From Methylomicrobium sp. (GTDB taxonomy: Bacteria > Pseudomonadota > Gammaproteobacteria > Methylococcales > Methylomonadaceae), in assembly GCA_007135635.1 (NCBI GenBank), contig SLIO01000169.1, forward strand, positions 1 to 24,595: 24,595 nucleotides of DNA, in the 5' to 3' direction. Below the pieces are notes generated by a model. It had not been told where the DNA came from, ran no database searches, and saw only the letters and a program-made list of their open reading frames with translations. Within the stretch, counting starts at the first letter, position 1; each line of letters starts with the position of its first letter. Of the stretch, positions 1-7,794 are shown in pieces. Position numbers and translations under genes: made by a program.

Positions 1-289
1 GCGCACCATAAACGATATCTCGCGCTCTTCTGGCTCGCTTAGCCAAGTCGTTCACATCATCGGGGTTCAATGTATCGAGCGCCTCATGCAAGGCATCCCA
101 GGCATCCGCATTATCGAGCATGTGCCGGTACCCTTCCGCAGTAATCGCGAAGCCGTTCGGCACGCAGATACCTTCGGCGGCTAGTTCGCGGTACATCTCG
201 CCCAGCGAGGCATTTTTTCCGCCAACCAAGGGAATATCGCCGATCGTTAGTTCCTCAAACCAACGGATGTACTTGAATTTTTCTGACAT
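1..289 (-). CDS. ppsA: Phosphoenolpyruvate synthase, N-terminal part (runs off the window)
   Basis: The minus strand from 289 encodes about 96 residues beginning MSEKFKYIRWFEEL, with the motif VGGKNASLGEM near residues 23-33 and a following VPNGFAIT segment. This is the start of the PEP/pyruvate-binding (PPDK N-terminal) domain. PEP synthase converts pyruvate, ATP and water to PEP, AMP and phosphate, and feeds gluconeogenesis in bacteria growing on C1 compounds. The ATG at 289-287 is preceded by GGAGGAACGAAT, a strong ribosome-binding site 7 nt away, which fixes the start. The gene continues past the left edge. It is transcribed divergently from the membrane-protein gene at 454, so the 164-bp gap should hold both promoters. 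Pyruvate phosphate dikinase shares this N-terminal domain, but the opening residues resemble PpsA more. Confidence 0.88.
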   Translation of the reverse strand, partial: MSEKFKYIRWFEELTIGDIPLVGGKNASLGEMYRELAAEGICVPNGFAITAEGYRHMLDNADAWDALHEALDTLNPDDVNDLAKRARRARDIVYGA

Positions 290-453
290 ATTCGTTCCTC
301 CGGTATTTACTCAACAGTCCCAATCATAGTAACTGTTTGAATATCAATCTTCACACATGATTAACGCCCATGCAATACAATCATTGGCAAATACCGTCTT
401 TGAGATACAATCCTCTATGACGTCACCTTATATTAGGAAGTAAGGGCTCATTT

Positions 454-957
454 ATGCCAATTTTCATCTTATCTTGCCTATCCCTGGGCTACCTGGCCGA
501 TAACAATCATCCGCTGGTTGCTTATTTAATATCGCCGTTTGTCGTTCCGGTCATAGGTGCGGTAATGGTGCTTAGCGGAATTGGCGTATTGATCAATAAA
601 CCCAGTTATCTTAATTGGCATGATTTTTTTGCATCGAGCACCCTATTCGTATGGTTTGCTTATTGGCATCGTTTTTTCGAACCTGATGCGCCTATGTTTA
701 TTTATTTTCCATATTTTCTGGCTTTCATTTCACTTATAACGGTGATACTTTTTGTCGGACAACGGAAGAATATCGATCAAGAAACGCTGGAAATCATGTT
801 AAAGATTGCCGAACGCAAACGTTTACTTTCTTTGGTAACAATGGGTTTTTCAGTTGCCAGCTTGTTGCTTATTGAACATTTTTTGCTATTCCCCGTGGCG
901 ATCACGCTATTCATTATTCAATATTCATTGTTAGAATGCGTCAAACAAGGTGAATAA
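454..957 (+). CDS. Small integral membrane protein of unknown function
   Basis: The 167-residue product is very hydrophobic. Likely membrane segments lie near residues 22-46, 58-72, 80-102 and 122-160, separated by a charged loop around 103-122 (QRKNIDQETLE...AERKR). I do not recognise a family and no catalytic motif is visible. An AGGAAG at 435-440 precedes the ATG at somewhat long spacing (13 nt), so the start is moderately secure. The gene lies 49 bp upstream of the pterin-dehydratase-like gene on the same strand, and the two could be co-transcribed. Confidence 0.72.
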   Translation: MPIFILSCLSLGYLADNNHPLVAYLISPFVVPVIGAVMVLSGIGVLINKPSYLNWHDFFASSTLFVWFAYWHRFFEPDAPMFIYFPYFLAFISLITVILFVGQRKNIDQETLEIMLKIAERKRLLSLVTMGFSVASLLLIEHFLLFPVAITLFIIQYSLLECVKQGE

Positions 958-1006
958 TATCGTCTTTCACCACTATTATTACGATTGATTTAAAGAGGGC
1001 ATCATC

Positions 1007-1393
1007 ATGAGCTGGAGAGAACGAAAACACGAAGAAACCTATTCCGATGAAGAGGTCGAAGCTAGACTCAAAGCGGAATTGCCGAATTGGTATCTCGAAA
1101 AAGGCTGGATTCGACGCAAGTACAAAACCAGTGGCTGGAAATCAACACTAATGGTTGTTAATACCGTAGGCCATTTGGCCGAAGCTGCCTTCCATCATCC
1201 CGACCTGACCGTATCCTATGCTTTCGTGATCGTCAAACTGGTCAACCATGCCGCGAAAGGTATCACGAACAAAGATTTCGAATTGGCGCAAAAAATTGAG
1301 GAAGTCGTGATGTGGCAACCGGGATTGGACGAAGACTCCTCGCTGGAAGGCACACCGGATGATCCTCGATTTAAATATATCAAGTACGACTAA
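1007..1393 (+). CDS. 4a-hydroxytetrahydrobiopterin (pterin-4a-carbinolamine) dehydratase family protein
   Basis: The 128-residue protein carries the hallmark of the PCD/DCoH fold: AEAAFHHPDLTV at residues 58-69 with paired histidines H63-H64 before Pro-Asp, a third histidine H81 (VNHAAKGIT) and the GITNKDFELAQKIEE helix at 85-99. In the family these histidines dehydrate 4a-hydroxytetrahydropterin, recycling the cofactor of aromatic amino-acid hydroxylases. Some bacterial members have no linked hydroxylase and act on other pterins or have unknown roles. The protein is about 20 residues longer than typical PhhB, with a charged N-terminus and an acidic C-terminal tail (DEDSSLEGTPDD). No phhA is nearby, so the family is firm but the physiological substrate is not. 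The ATG follows AAAGAGGGCATCATC, with GAGG as ribosome-binding site. Confidence 0.85.
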   Translation: MSWRERKHEETYSDEEVEARLKAELPNWYLEKGWIRRKYKTSGWKSTLMVVNTVGHLAEAAFHHPDLTVSYAFVIVKLVNHAAKGITNKDFELAQKIEEVVMWQPGLDEDSSLEGTPDDPRFKYIKYD

Positions 1394-1404
1394 GCCATAT
1401 CGGT

Positions 1405-1630
1405 CATTCCTAATTTGGGGATCAGAAAGTGTGTGGAATATGCTTAGGAACATGCACAAAACAACTTCTCGAAATAGTAAGCTTTGTAGTGGTTCGGTGA
1501 CTCGTTTGACAGGACGCCGTGAATACATCCCTGGCTTTCGAACTGCCGTCAAGCCCCCAGGGATGGGTTCATGGCGGTCTTCGATAGACACATCCCATAC
1601 CTTTTATTCTTAGACGGTTTTTAATCAAAA
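1405..1630. repeat. Dispersed repeat family 1, copy A (MITE-like)
   Basis: The left part (1405-1450) contains AATTTGGGGATCA, then a GTGTGTGG...TATGCTTAGGA arm. The right part contains CTGCCGTCAAGCCCCC, GGGATGGGTTCA, a TCGATAGACACATCCC arm, then CATACCTTTT and TTCTTAGACGGTTTTT. The right side closely matches 17712-17803 (copy C). The left side matches the reverse complement of 23427-23460 (copy D). The ends resemble inverted terminal repeats. No transposase is encoded. Short open frames across it are not credible genes. Confidence 0.7.
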
Positions 1631-1690
1631 GGTAGTAAATATGTCAATCGACATCATTTTTCAAAACCATGGAAAATACCGGCTGAATGG

Positions 1691-2287
1691 ACGAACTGGT
1701 GCAATTTTCACTTGCCGGTCAGTCTGATTTTATTTTATTGGGGGCACCGTAAAAACAGAGCCGGGCAACGTTCACTGTCCAGACGCTTGGCCATAATAAC
1801 CGGTTGTTCGGTATAAATAGTGCCGGAAGCCTGTGGAACCAATGTAAGTTGTTTAATCGCACCGATAGATTTTTCTCAACCGCCCGCCTACAGCTTAAGC
1901 CAAGCAACTGCTCTGGCCCGCGCCAACGATGATACAGAACTCATGGCGTTGCAGGTCTATTTCGACCCGTCGATGATTCGTTATGAGTAACATGACGACT
2001 TAGTCAGAGGCGAGGAAGAAGCAATCTTCGAGAATTTCATCAGCCGAATCGATACCCACGGAATAATAGTAAAACCCGTGTTCGAGGAAAGCAGCAATGC
2101 AGCACACAGCATTCTAAGCAAGTCTGAAGAATACAATGCCGATCTTATTGTGATTAGTACTCGCGGACGCAGTCAAGCCGCCACGATTCTGTTAAGCAGC
2201 GTGACATCGCAGGTTATGGCGGAAACCAACATTCCTGTTCTTGCGATCAAGCATTTCAGGGGTCAAATGAGCATTATGGCAGCCTAG
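1691..2287 (+). pseudogene. Decayed two-domain universal stress protein (UspA family)
   Basis: Conceptual translation gives continuous Usp similarity across broken frames. It starts with ELVQFSLAG...SDFILLGAP (1691-1749). After a +1 frame shift near 1750 it continues NRAGQRSLSRRLAII, TAA at 1814-1816, IVPEACG, LIAPIDFSQPP, ATALARANDDTELMALQVYF, TAA at 1988-1990, then VFEESSNAAHSILSK, YNADLIVISTRGRSQ and IPVLAIKHF to the TAG at 2287. LIAPIDFS (nucleotide-binding loop start) and ADLIVISTRGRS (second loop) are Usp signatures. Two in-frame stops plus a frameshift rule out an intact protein. An internal GTG at 2078 leaves a 69-residue open C-terminal piece, which is probably not functional. Repeat copy A ends about 60 bp upstream and may have replaced the promoter or the 5' end. 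Confidence 0.8.
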
Positions 2288-2352
2288 CAAAACAGCCGAT
2301 TCAGAGATCGTCCGGATTAAAAAACCAATTAACGGGGCCCACCCTAAAAACC

Positions 2353-2381
2353 TTAAGTCTCCAGCATTGCCGGGGACTTAA
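2353..2381 (+). terminator. Inverted repeat after the usp pseudogene, possible terminator
   Basis: TTAAGTC at 2353-2359 pairs with GACTTAA at 2375-2381, with two additional C-G pairs inside after a mismatch. The sequence downstream (ATTGGGGATTTT) is only moderately T-rich, so termination is uncertain. It lies between the usp remnant and the response-regulator gene. Confidence 0.35.
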
Positions 2382-2414
2382 TTGGGGATTTTAAACACAA
2401 GTTAATTTAAAATC

Positions 2415-3089
2415 ATGAGAATCTTATTAGTAGAGGACGATTCCGTCTTGGCGGACGGTTTAACATATACACTGACACAATCGGGTTATGATGTCAGCTG
2501 TGCCCAAACCGGCGCTTACGCGCAAGGTATTCTGTTCGCTCAAAATTTCGACTTGGTCATCCTTGATCTCGGTTTACCCGACATGGACGGAAGTGAAGTT
2601 TTATGGAAACTAAGGCAACAAAAAAACGCGGTTCCCGTACTGATTTTGACGGCTCGTGACGCAATGATCGATCGAATCAACGAGCTTAAACGTGGCGCGG
2701 ACGATTATATGGTTAAACCGTTTGATTGCCGAGAACTGGAATCACGTATTCATGCATTGATTCGCCGCAGCTATTGCGACTTCAATCAGCATATTGTTAT
2801 CGGCCAACTAACACTGGACACACTTCAACATCAGATTCTAGTTGACGATCAACCTTTGAATTTACTACAGCGGGAATACGATGTGCTTGAGTCATTAATG
2901 CTCCAGGCAGGCTATGTAGTCAGCAAGGATAAAATCGCTCAACGTTTATCGACAAGCGAAGACGAATTAACCGATAATGCCATTGAAGTTTATATACACA
3001 GGTTACGCAAGCGCCTCAAACCTTTAGGTAACAATATCAGAACGATTCGAGGTCTAGGTTATTTACTGGAAAACTGGCCTGATAAATAA
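2415..3089 (+). CDS. OmpR/QseB-type two-component response regulator (orphan)
   Basis: The 224-residue protein has an N-terminal receiver domain (residues 1-115) with acidic pocket E7-D8-D9, phospho-acceptor D51 (LVILDLGLP), T79 and K101 (KPFD). It also has a C-terminal winged-helix DNA-binding domain (about 125-220) with REYDVLESL and IEVYIHRLRKRL recognition elements and the TIRGLGYLL wing. All key residues are present, so it should be phosphorylated and bind DNA as a dimer. No histidine kinase is adjacent: the next gene is a PilZ protein on the opposite strand, so the cognate kinase must be elsewhere. The nearest family resemblance is QseB/TctD/BasR; targets cannot be told. No good Shine-Dalgarno precedes the ATG (AAGTTAATTTAAAATC), so translation may be weak or leader-independent. 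Confidence 0.92.
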   Translation: MRILLVEDDSVLADGLTYTLTQSGYDVSCAQTGAYAQGILFAQNFDLVILDLGLPDMDGSEVLWKLRQQKNAVPVLILTARDAMIDRINELKRGADDYMVKPFDCRELESRIHALIRRSYCDFNQHIVIGQLTLDTLQHQILVDDQPLNLLQREYDVLESLMLQAGYVVSKDKIAQRLSTSEDELTDNAIEVYIHRLRKRLKPLGNNIRTIRGLGYLLENWPDK

Positions 3090-3126
3090 ACTCAAAAGAA
3101 GCGTGCATTTATTTTTTCGAAGAATA

Positions 3127-3717
3127 TTATTCACTACTCAAATAACGTAAGCCTATTAACGCACCGTTTTTCTCTTGTTCTTGTTCATGTTGTATCCAAC
3201 AAATCTTAGCCATACCTTTCATCTTTAGAGATTCGGAATATAAACTGACCACGGTATGGGGCAGCAAATCTTTGTCGGGATTTTTTACATAAACCATCAA
3301 GCCGTCTACCGAAATGTTTTTTCCTTCAAATTCAACCCGCTTGTTTTTAACCATCAAGAACCCGACAAAAGACTGTTTTTTACGATAATACTGCCGTTTC
3401 AACCATAAACGGTTAGCATTGTAAATAACATGCTTGAATTCCAACCCCATCAAGATATTGCTATCTTTCTCCTTGATCCAGATAATTTCGACTTCGCCGG
3501 TTAGCATTAAGTCTTTAACAAAGATTTCAGCCGCACTATTTTCATTAATAAACGATTCAAAATCGCTAAAGGTAGACAACAACCGCCCCGGTACTATTTC
3601 GATCAGGATACCATTCACCGAAACATCGTGACTCATAAAGTCCAATGTTTCGCCTGCTAAATACAATTTTCCTGATGAAGTTAGGTTTTTTCTATATTCT
3701 TTGCGTTCTCGAAACAT
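3127..3717 (-). CDS. Tandem PilZ-domain protein (predicted c-di-GMP binding)
   Basis: The 196-residue protein appears to hold two PilZ modules. The first has R5xxxR9 (RKEYR) and D31xSxxG36 (DVSVNG). The second has R108xxxR112 (RQYYR) and N134xSxxG139 (NISVDG). RxxxR plus [D/N]xSxxG is the c-di-GMP-binding signature, and both copies are complete. Each module ends in an aliphatic beta-strand pattern (EVEIIWI...LMGLEF; AKICWI...LIGLRY). There is no signal peptide or catalytic domain, so it is probably a cytoplasmic receptor that passes c-di-GMP levels to a partner. It converges with the response-regulator gene 37 bp away. The HD-GYP protein at 7795-8922 is the only other c-di-GMP-type gene in the window. 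AAGG lies about 10 nt upstream of the ATG. Confidence 0.82.
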   Translation of the reverse strand: MFRERKEYRKNLTSSGKLYLAGETLDFMSHDVSVNGILIEIVPGRLLSTFSDFESFINENSAAEIFVKDLMLTGEVEIIWIKEKDSNILMGLEFKHVIYNANRLWLKRQYYRKKQSFVGFLMVKNKRVEFEGKNISVDGLMVYVKNPDKDLLPHTVVSLYSESLKMKGMAKICWIQHEQEQEKNGALIGLRYLSSE

Positions 3718-3973
3718 TGGTATATAACCTTGCCAATTAAGTATTTATCAATAAAGATAGACTATTATTATTGGTTGAATAAAAATTTATGTCGTATTAT
3801 GCAAACTCTTTGGTCATGAGAAACTTAGCATACAAGGATAGACTTGCCCTATGCCGATGGACTTTCGATTGAACAACTTAAAATAGGTAAAAAATGACTT
3901 CAAAATAATTGCTGAATAGGCCATGATAGACATTGAACCTTTTATGCTAAACCATTTATTTCAAGGGGCTGGT

Positions 3974-4207
3974 ATGTTTGCGAAATCCTTTATCATTATT
4001 TTTTCGGCGATCACGACATTTGCCACTATGGGATGTGCTTCGTCCAGGCAATTATGGAGTCAAGACGGATTTTCACATGAACAATCCACTACCGCACTTT
4101 CCGAATGCAAATATCAAATTGGTTTAAAACAAATACCGGAAACTCAGCAAGAGGAATTGCTTAAGCACTGCATGCAGGGTAAAGGTTACCGGCTCAGCGA
4201 TTATTGA
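3974..4207 (+). CDS. Small predicted lipoprotein, unknown function
   Basis: The start at 3974 is preferred over the upstream ATG at 3923 because it follows AAGGGGCTGGT (ribosome-binding site) and opens directly with a lipoprotein-type signal sequence, MFAKSFIIIFSAITTFATMGC. The lipidated cysteine would be C21; Thr at -3 is slightly unusual for a lipobox. The mature part is about 57 residues and has two further cysteines (SECKYQIG and KHCMQGKGY) that could form a disulfide. The pattern ...ALSECKY...CMQGKGYRL is common in short proteobacterial lipoproteins of unknown role. It stands alone between the PilZ gene (divergent) and a gene-free stretch. Confidence 0.7.
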   Translation: MFAKSFIIIFSAITTFATMGCASSRQLWSQDGFSHEQSTTALSECKYQIGLKQIPETQQEELLKHCMQGKGYRLSDY

Positions 4208-4271
4208 GATCGTATATCAGAATCCGCCAAGTGAATGAACAAAACGTAATTCACTCAAGCGCTATACTTAT

Positions 4272-4290
4272 CGCACTTCAAATTTCGGCA
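4272..4290 (+). repeat. Short fragment of repeat family 2
   Basis: CGCACTTCAAATTTCGGCA here is identical to 24484-24502 and nearly identical to the reverse complement of the 9361-9380 region. All three have a TATAC(C/T)T stretch just upstream. It is probably the end of a family-2 element whose remainder has been lost. Confidence 0.6.
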
Positions 4291-4388
4291 TTAGCGTATT
4301 GAGGCACCGAGGTGTTAGACGTATTTTAAATCCGCATTCACCCAACAGCTTAATTCCATTCCATAGGCTATTGGCTAGGATTACAGCA

Positions 4389-4553
4389 ATTCTCAATTGG
4401 GGATCAAAAATTATGCAGGGTAAGTTTGAGGAGGATGACTCGTCAAACCCCTCCATGAATGGTTTTATCCAGCACCTAAATGCCAACTACCTTACTTGTC
4501 GGGTCGAATTTCAATTATTTAGGGGCTGGATTCCTCGACAGGCATATTTCACA
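4389..4553. repeat. Dispersed repeat family 1, copy B (degenerate)
   Basis: The left end reads CAATTGGGGATCAAAAA, as in copies A and D. The right end reads TTCCTCGACAGGCATA then TTTCACA, matching the reverse complement of 23204-23219 in copy D. A CCCCTCCATGAATGG segment in the middle resembles the CCCCCATGGATGG core of the other copies. Similarity is patchy. The 4208-4726 gap holds this copy and the fragment at 4272, and I see no credible gene in it. Confidence 0.5.
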
Positions 4554-4698
4554 ACCTAAAAACGGCGAAAAATGCTCAAACTGGGAATTTAATCTTCGTT
4601 AATTTGGTCCATAACAAGCAACCCTGGTGCCGAAATTTGATTAGCAAAAGCTATAAATCCTAACGTAGAGATTTTTCGCTAACCGCACCTTCAAAGAG

Positions 4699-4714
4699 AA
4701 AAAAGCGAACGCTT
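4699..4714 (-). terminator. Possible weak terminator after haoB
   Basis: On the minus strand, 12 bp downstream of the haoB stop, AAGCGTTCGCTT (palindromic) is followed by a T-rich run. The stem is only 4-5 bp, so this is weak. Confidence 0.3.
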
Positions 4715-4726
4715 AGATTTAATTAA

Positions 4727-5725
4727 TTAGGGCTCGATTTTATAGACGGATAAATAGCCGCCCCACCCGCTTTGATAAACCAAACTAACCCCTTCTGGCA
4801 GCTTTTTCAGCGACTCGATAAACGGCAGCAGACGAACCAACAGCGTATTCTTGCCATCGCCCTCCATCGCTGTCACCCATGCCCGATAGTAACGCCCTTC
4901 CTTATGGGCCAGATAGTTGCCATCCCCACTTTCATACGCCCAACGCTTAACCTGCGCAATATCGCCATGCAGATTGCTTCCGGCCGGAATGTTTTTGGCT
5001 TTTAAGCCTAAATCCGAACCGCCGTAAGCCTTAATTTCAGAAAGTCGTAATAACACATCATTATTGACCAATAAATAAATAGGGCGTGACTTGCCGAAAT
5101 ATTCGACAATTTCGCTTAATGCCTTGTCGGCATCCATCGTCAGCCAACGCGCCATATGCTGTAATCGATCGCTCTCCTTATTAGACGCTTCAATCAAGTC
5201 TGAACGAAAAGCCCCCCAAACCGAGCTTGAGAAAGTTTCTTCCCCTGGCTTTTGCAGCCAAGCTTCTCGTCCGCTTAAATATTGAATTCGTTGACCGTCG
5301 TCCCACCAACTCAAAAACAGCGACTCTTCAGGCGCATGTTTCGAAATCGCTTCGCTGGCTGACTGCCAAATTTCGTTTCGTAATCCGGTTTGACTGGACG
5401 AAATCACCCCGTCTTGCGATTCTTTCGGAAAAAGTACTGCACTCGACCTTGCTCCCGAAGCATTTCGATACTGAACGACAGCTAAGCTGAATGCATCTTT
5501 ATCGTCATAACGAAAGGAATAAAGCTGCGCGGAATCAGCCGGAAAAAATCCCGGCAAATCAGCTAGTAGTAAGGGTAATGAATTGACATTCAAGCGTTCG
5601 TCGACTTGAGCGACTCCCGACGAAGCCGGGCCGCTCAATTCATGAAATAGTAACGCACCGCCTCCAAACAGCGATGCGATACCGATTAACAACAAAAGTG
5701 CTTTTCCGTAGCGTCCTTTTATCAC
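4727..5725 (-). CDS. haoB: Hydroxylamine oxidation protein HaoB
   Basis: The 332-residue protein starts with an uncleaved-looking hydrophobic anchor (residues 8-28, ALLLLIGIASLFGGG) followed by a soluble, probably periplasmic domain. It contains no haem motifs. It is identified as HaoB from position (overlapping the end of haoA by 4 bp, ATGA-type coupling), length, single anchor and the C-terminal SGWGGYLSVYKIEP-like ending. HaoB accompanies haoA in ammonia oxidisers and in methanotrophs; its biochemical role is not settled. The overlap implies translational coupling with haoA. Recognition rests more on context than on a diagnostic motif. Confidence 0.82.
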   Translation of the reverse strand: MIKGRYGKALLLLIGIASLFGGGALLFHELSGPASSGVAQVDERLNVNSLPLLLADLPGFFPADSAQLYSFRYDDKDAFSLAVVQYRNASGARSSAVLFPKESQDGVISSSQTGLRNEIWQSASEAISKHAPEESLFLSWWDDGQRIQYLSGREAWLQKPGEETFSSSVWGAFRSDLIEASNKESDRLQHMARWLTMDADKALSEIVEYFGKSRPIYLLVNNDVLLRLSEIKAYGGSDLGLKAKNIPAGSNLHGDIAQVKRWAYESGDGNYLAHKEGRYYRAWVTAMEGDGKNTLLVRLLPFIESLKKLPEGVSLVYQSGWGGYLSVYKIEP

Positions 5726-7377
5726 TGTGGTCCTTGGTCCGATTCAGGTTTTGCCGGCTTTAGCAACAGATAAGCGATACCTAAACCGAATGCAATCAAC
5801 AACAATGCACTTATGAGCAGATTGTTATCTTTACCCGAAGCCGATTGCTGGGCCGTAGTGGAAACGGTTTTGAATTTACTGCCCGATTTCATCGCAGCCA
5901 TTTCGCGCAAGCGCGTGTCTTCATCCATAATCTCGGTGTAACCGCGCATCAGGTTAGACCAACCCTCGGTATAGGTAAAGCCGCCGGGATTAGCATGGAA
6001 GATGCCTTTATAATGCTTGATGACATCATGTTCCCACATGTCGGCATAGACTCTTTCAACGTGACTCGGATTATTGCCTTTAGCCCAGAACAATTGGAAG
6101 AATCCGCCTGCCGCATCTTTTTCCGGTGCAGGAGGCGCCGGACGATTGCTGTTTTGACCGATCAACAAGCCATCATCATAGAGCTTGTTAATGACCTTTT
6201 TGGCTTCCTGTTCAACCGCCAGTCCTTGAATCGTACCTTTATCCGCCGCATCAAGATAAGCTTTGGCAAAACTGGCCGAGTGGCACAGGCTACACGTCTC
6301 TATCCATGACTCTTTACGCTCTTCGAACCAAGGATGTCCCAGGTTGTCGGCAATGGCCGGAGTTGGATTAAACGCCCAACGCACCTTGCGCACCAGGTTG
6401 TGCGAGTATTCGCCCTTGTATTCGAAATGACACAATTGACAGGTCGGCGCGGTATAACCCCCTTTAGCGATCGCATCTTTCAATGGAACTTCGAAATCCC
6501 AGTTGGCTTTACCCAAGGTTTGATACTGCGTACCGTGCTTCGACATCATGAAATTTTCGAATTCATTATGGTCGACGCCGTTGTGACAAGTCGCACAGGC
6601 TTCAGGTTGTCTCGCTTCGGCCACCGAAAAAGTATGCCTGGTATGACAGCCGTCGCATTTGTTTTGCTGATAGTGGCACATATCACAACCTTGTGCGACT
6701 TCACGCTCAGGCATCGCAGCCCAAATCGTATTTTCGACATTCGCTTCCCAATCGACCGCATGCGAGGGATGGCCTTTACTCCATTGTTTTTGCGGCCACT
6801 CCTGGTCTTTTTCGGATTCGGCTTCGGCGAATTCGTTCAAGTGGCAAGTACCGCAAGCGACCCGATCCGGCATGACCAGATTTTCAGCATGGTTAATAGT
6901 GTCTTTGCCGACGCCGCCGTGGCAATCGATACAACCGACTTGGTCGAGTTGCTGGCCTTTTTCAAGCAACCCCAGCTTAGTCAAGTTTGCTTCGACTTCC
7001 GCTAATTTTTTCTTCTTGTAGGCGCGTACGTCACTATCGGGCAAGTTGCGGATCTTCTTCAAATCGCCATGAACGCTATTCTTCCAGGCATGGAAAGCGC
7101 CGGGTGAGGTGCTTTGATGACAGCCGATACAAGCATCGCGGCCAACCTCGCCTTGAACAGTCTTAGGCGGTGTGTAAAAATCTTTGGGATTCCAATATTT
7201 TTGAATAGGAATCGGCTCCCAATATTTACCGTGAGATCCTTTACCCGGATGCGATTCGTAATAATCTTTTTTGAGTTGTTCGAAATCGGGCTGTGCGGCG
7301 AAGGCAAAATTACCCACACCAAACCCGATTAAACTGAACAACAATGCGATCAGCAAGCTGAACGATTTGTTTTTCAT
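5722..7377 (-). CDS. haoA: Octahaem hydroxylamine oxidoreductase
   Basis: The 551-residue protein has a signal peptide (residues 1-27, ending AFA) and eight CxxCH haem sites: C83, C149, C175, C231, C241, C261, C313 and C362. The fourth and fifth are close together (CDMCH-YQQNK-CDGCH), as in HAO, where haem 4 is the catalytic P460. Tyrosines in the C-terminal third (Y456, Y469) lie where the P460 cross-linking tyrosine is expected, but I cannot align them to prove which. HAO oxidises hydroxylamine in the periplasm; in methanotrophs it removes the hydroxylamine made when methane monooxygenase co-oxidises ammonia. A hydrophobic helix at 519-538 near the C-terminus suggests membrane tethering. 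GAGAGGAG precedes the ATG. haoB follows with overlap; no cycA/cycB is present. Confidence 0.95.
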   Translation of the reverse strand: MKNKSFSLLIALLFSLIGFGVGNFAFAAQPDFEQLKKDYYESHPGKGSHGKYWEPIPIQKYWNPKDFYTPPKTVQGEVGRDACIGCHQSTSPGAFHAWKNSVHGDLKKIRNLPDSDVRAYKKKKLAEVEANLTKLGLLEKGQQLDQVGCIDCHGGVGKDTINHAENLVMPDRVACGTCHLNEFAEAESEKDQEWPQKQWSKGHPSHAVDWEANVENTIWAAMPEREVAQGCDMCHYQQNKCDGCHTRHTFSVAEARQPEACATCHNGVDHNEFENFMMSKHGTQYQTLGKANWDFEVPLKDAIAKGGYTAPTCQLCHFEYKGEYSHNLVRKVRWAFNPTPAIADNLGHPWFEERKESWIETCSLCHSASFAKAYLDAADKGTIQGLAVEQEAKKVINKLYDDGLLIGQNSNRPAPPAPEKDAAGGFFQLFWAKGNNPSHVERVYADMWEHDVIKHYKGIFHANPGGFTYTEGWSNLMRGYTEIMDEDTRLREMAAMKSGSKFKTVSTTAQQSASGKDNNLLISALLLIAFGLGIAYLLLKPAKPESDQGPQ

Positions 7378-7542
7378 GGCGCTCCTCTCCCAAATTTTTG
7401 TTTTATAATGGTTTTTTATTTTGGCCGAACTGATGATTCAGTTTAATAAGGTCATATTCTACATAGAAGCAACGCCTTTTTACCGATTGTCCGGTGATGC
7501 AGCTTGACCATCAATTCCTGAATTCTGTTGTCACAGCACGAT

Positions 7543-7559
7543 AGTTTCGTATCGAAACT
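7543..7559. promoter_or_regulatory. Palindrome upstream of haoA, possible operator
   Basis: AGTTTCG-TAT-CGAAACT is a perfect 7-bp inverted repeat with a 3-bp centre, 166 bp upstream of the haoA start. It could be a regulator-binding site or a small hairpin. The 7378-7794 gap contains no gene; it holds this site, an AT-rich stretch before haoA that may contain the promoter, and a CGCCG-ATAG-CGGCG hairpin near 7705. Confidence 0.35.
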
Positions 7560-7794
7560 TAATTTTAACAAGAAACCGACTTGTTTCCCTAATTTTTATC
7601 CGTAATTGGCTTCGTGCTTTTTCTGATACCGCACCGAACAAATTTTGCCGCCGACAATCAATGAAAGCAAATATTGAAGATAGAATCAACCTGAAATCGG
7701 CGTGCGATCGCCGATAGCGGCGGAAGAAAGTAAATTGGCGAACTGATGTAAAACTATTCTTAAAAATAATAACTATAAAAAGATCCGAACCATT

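Noticed and set aside
120..329. Plus-strand 69-codon frame at the left edge
   Set aside because: Antisense to the PEP synthase N-terminus, which has a clear start, ribosome-binding site and domain motif.
1359..1613. Open frames across repeat copy A on both strands
   Set aside because: They overlap the end of the pterin dehydratase gene or are made of repeat sequence also found in non-coding stretches; no ribosome-binding site or protein pattern.
4268..4559. Open frames of 72-86 codons in the 4.2-4.7 kb gap
   Set aside because: They translate repeat fragments (family 2 end and copy B) and show no protein-like composition.
6334..7005. Long open frame (223 codons) on the plus strand opposite haoA
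   Set aside because: It is the antisense of a gene with eight haem motifs; the translation has no family features and the opposite frame is clearly coding.
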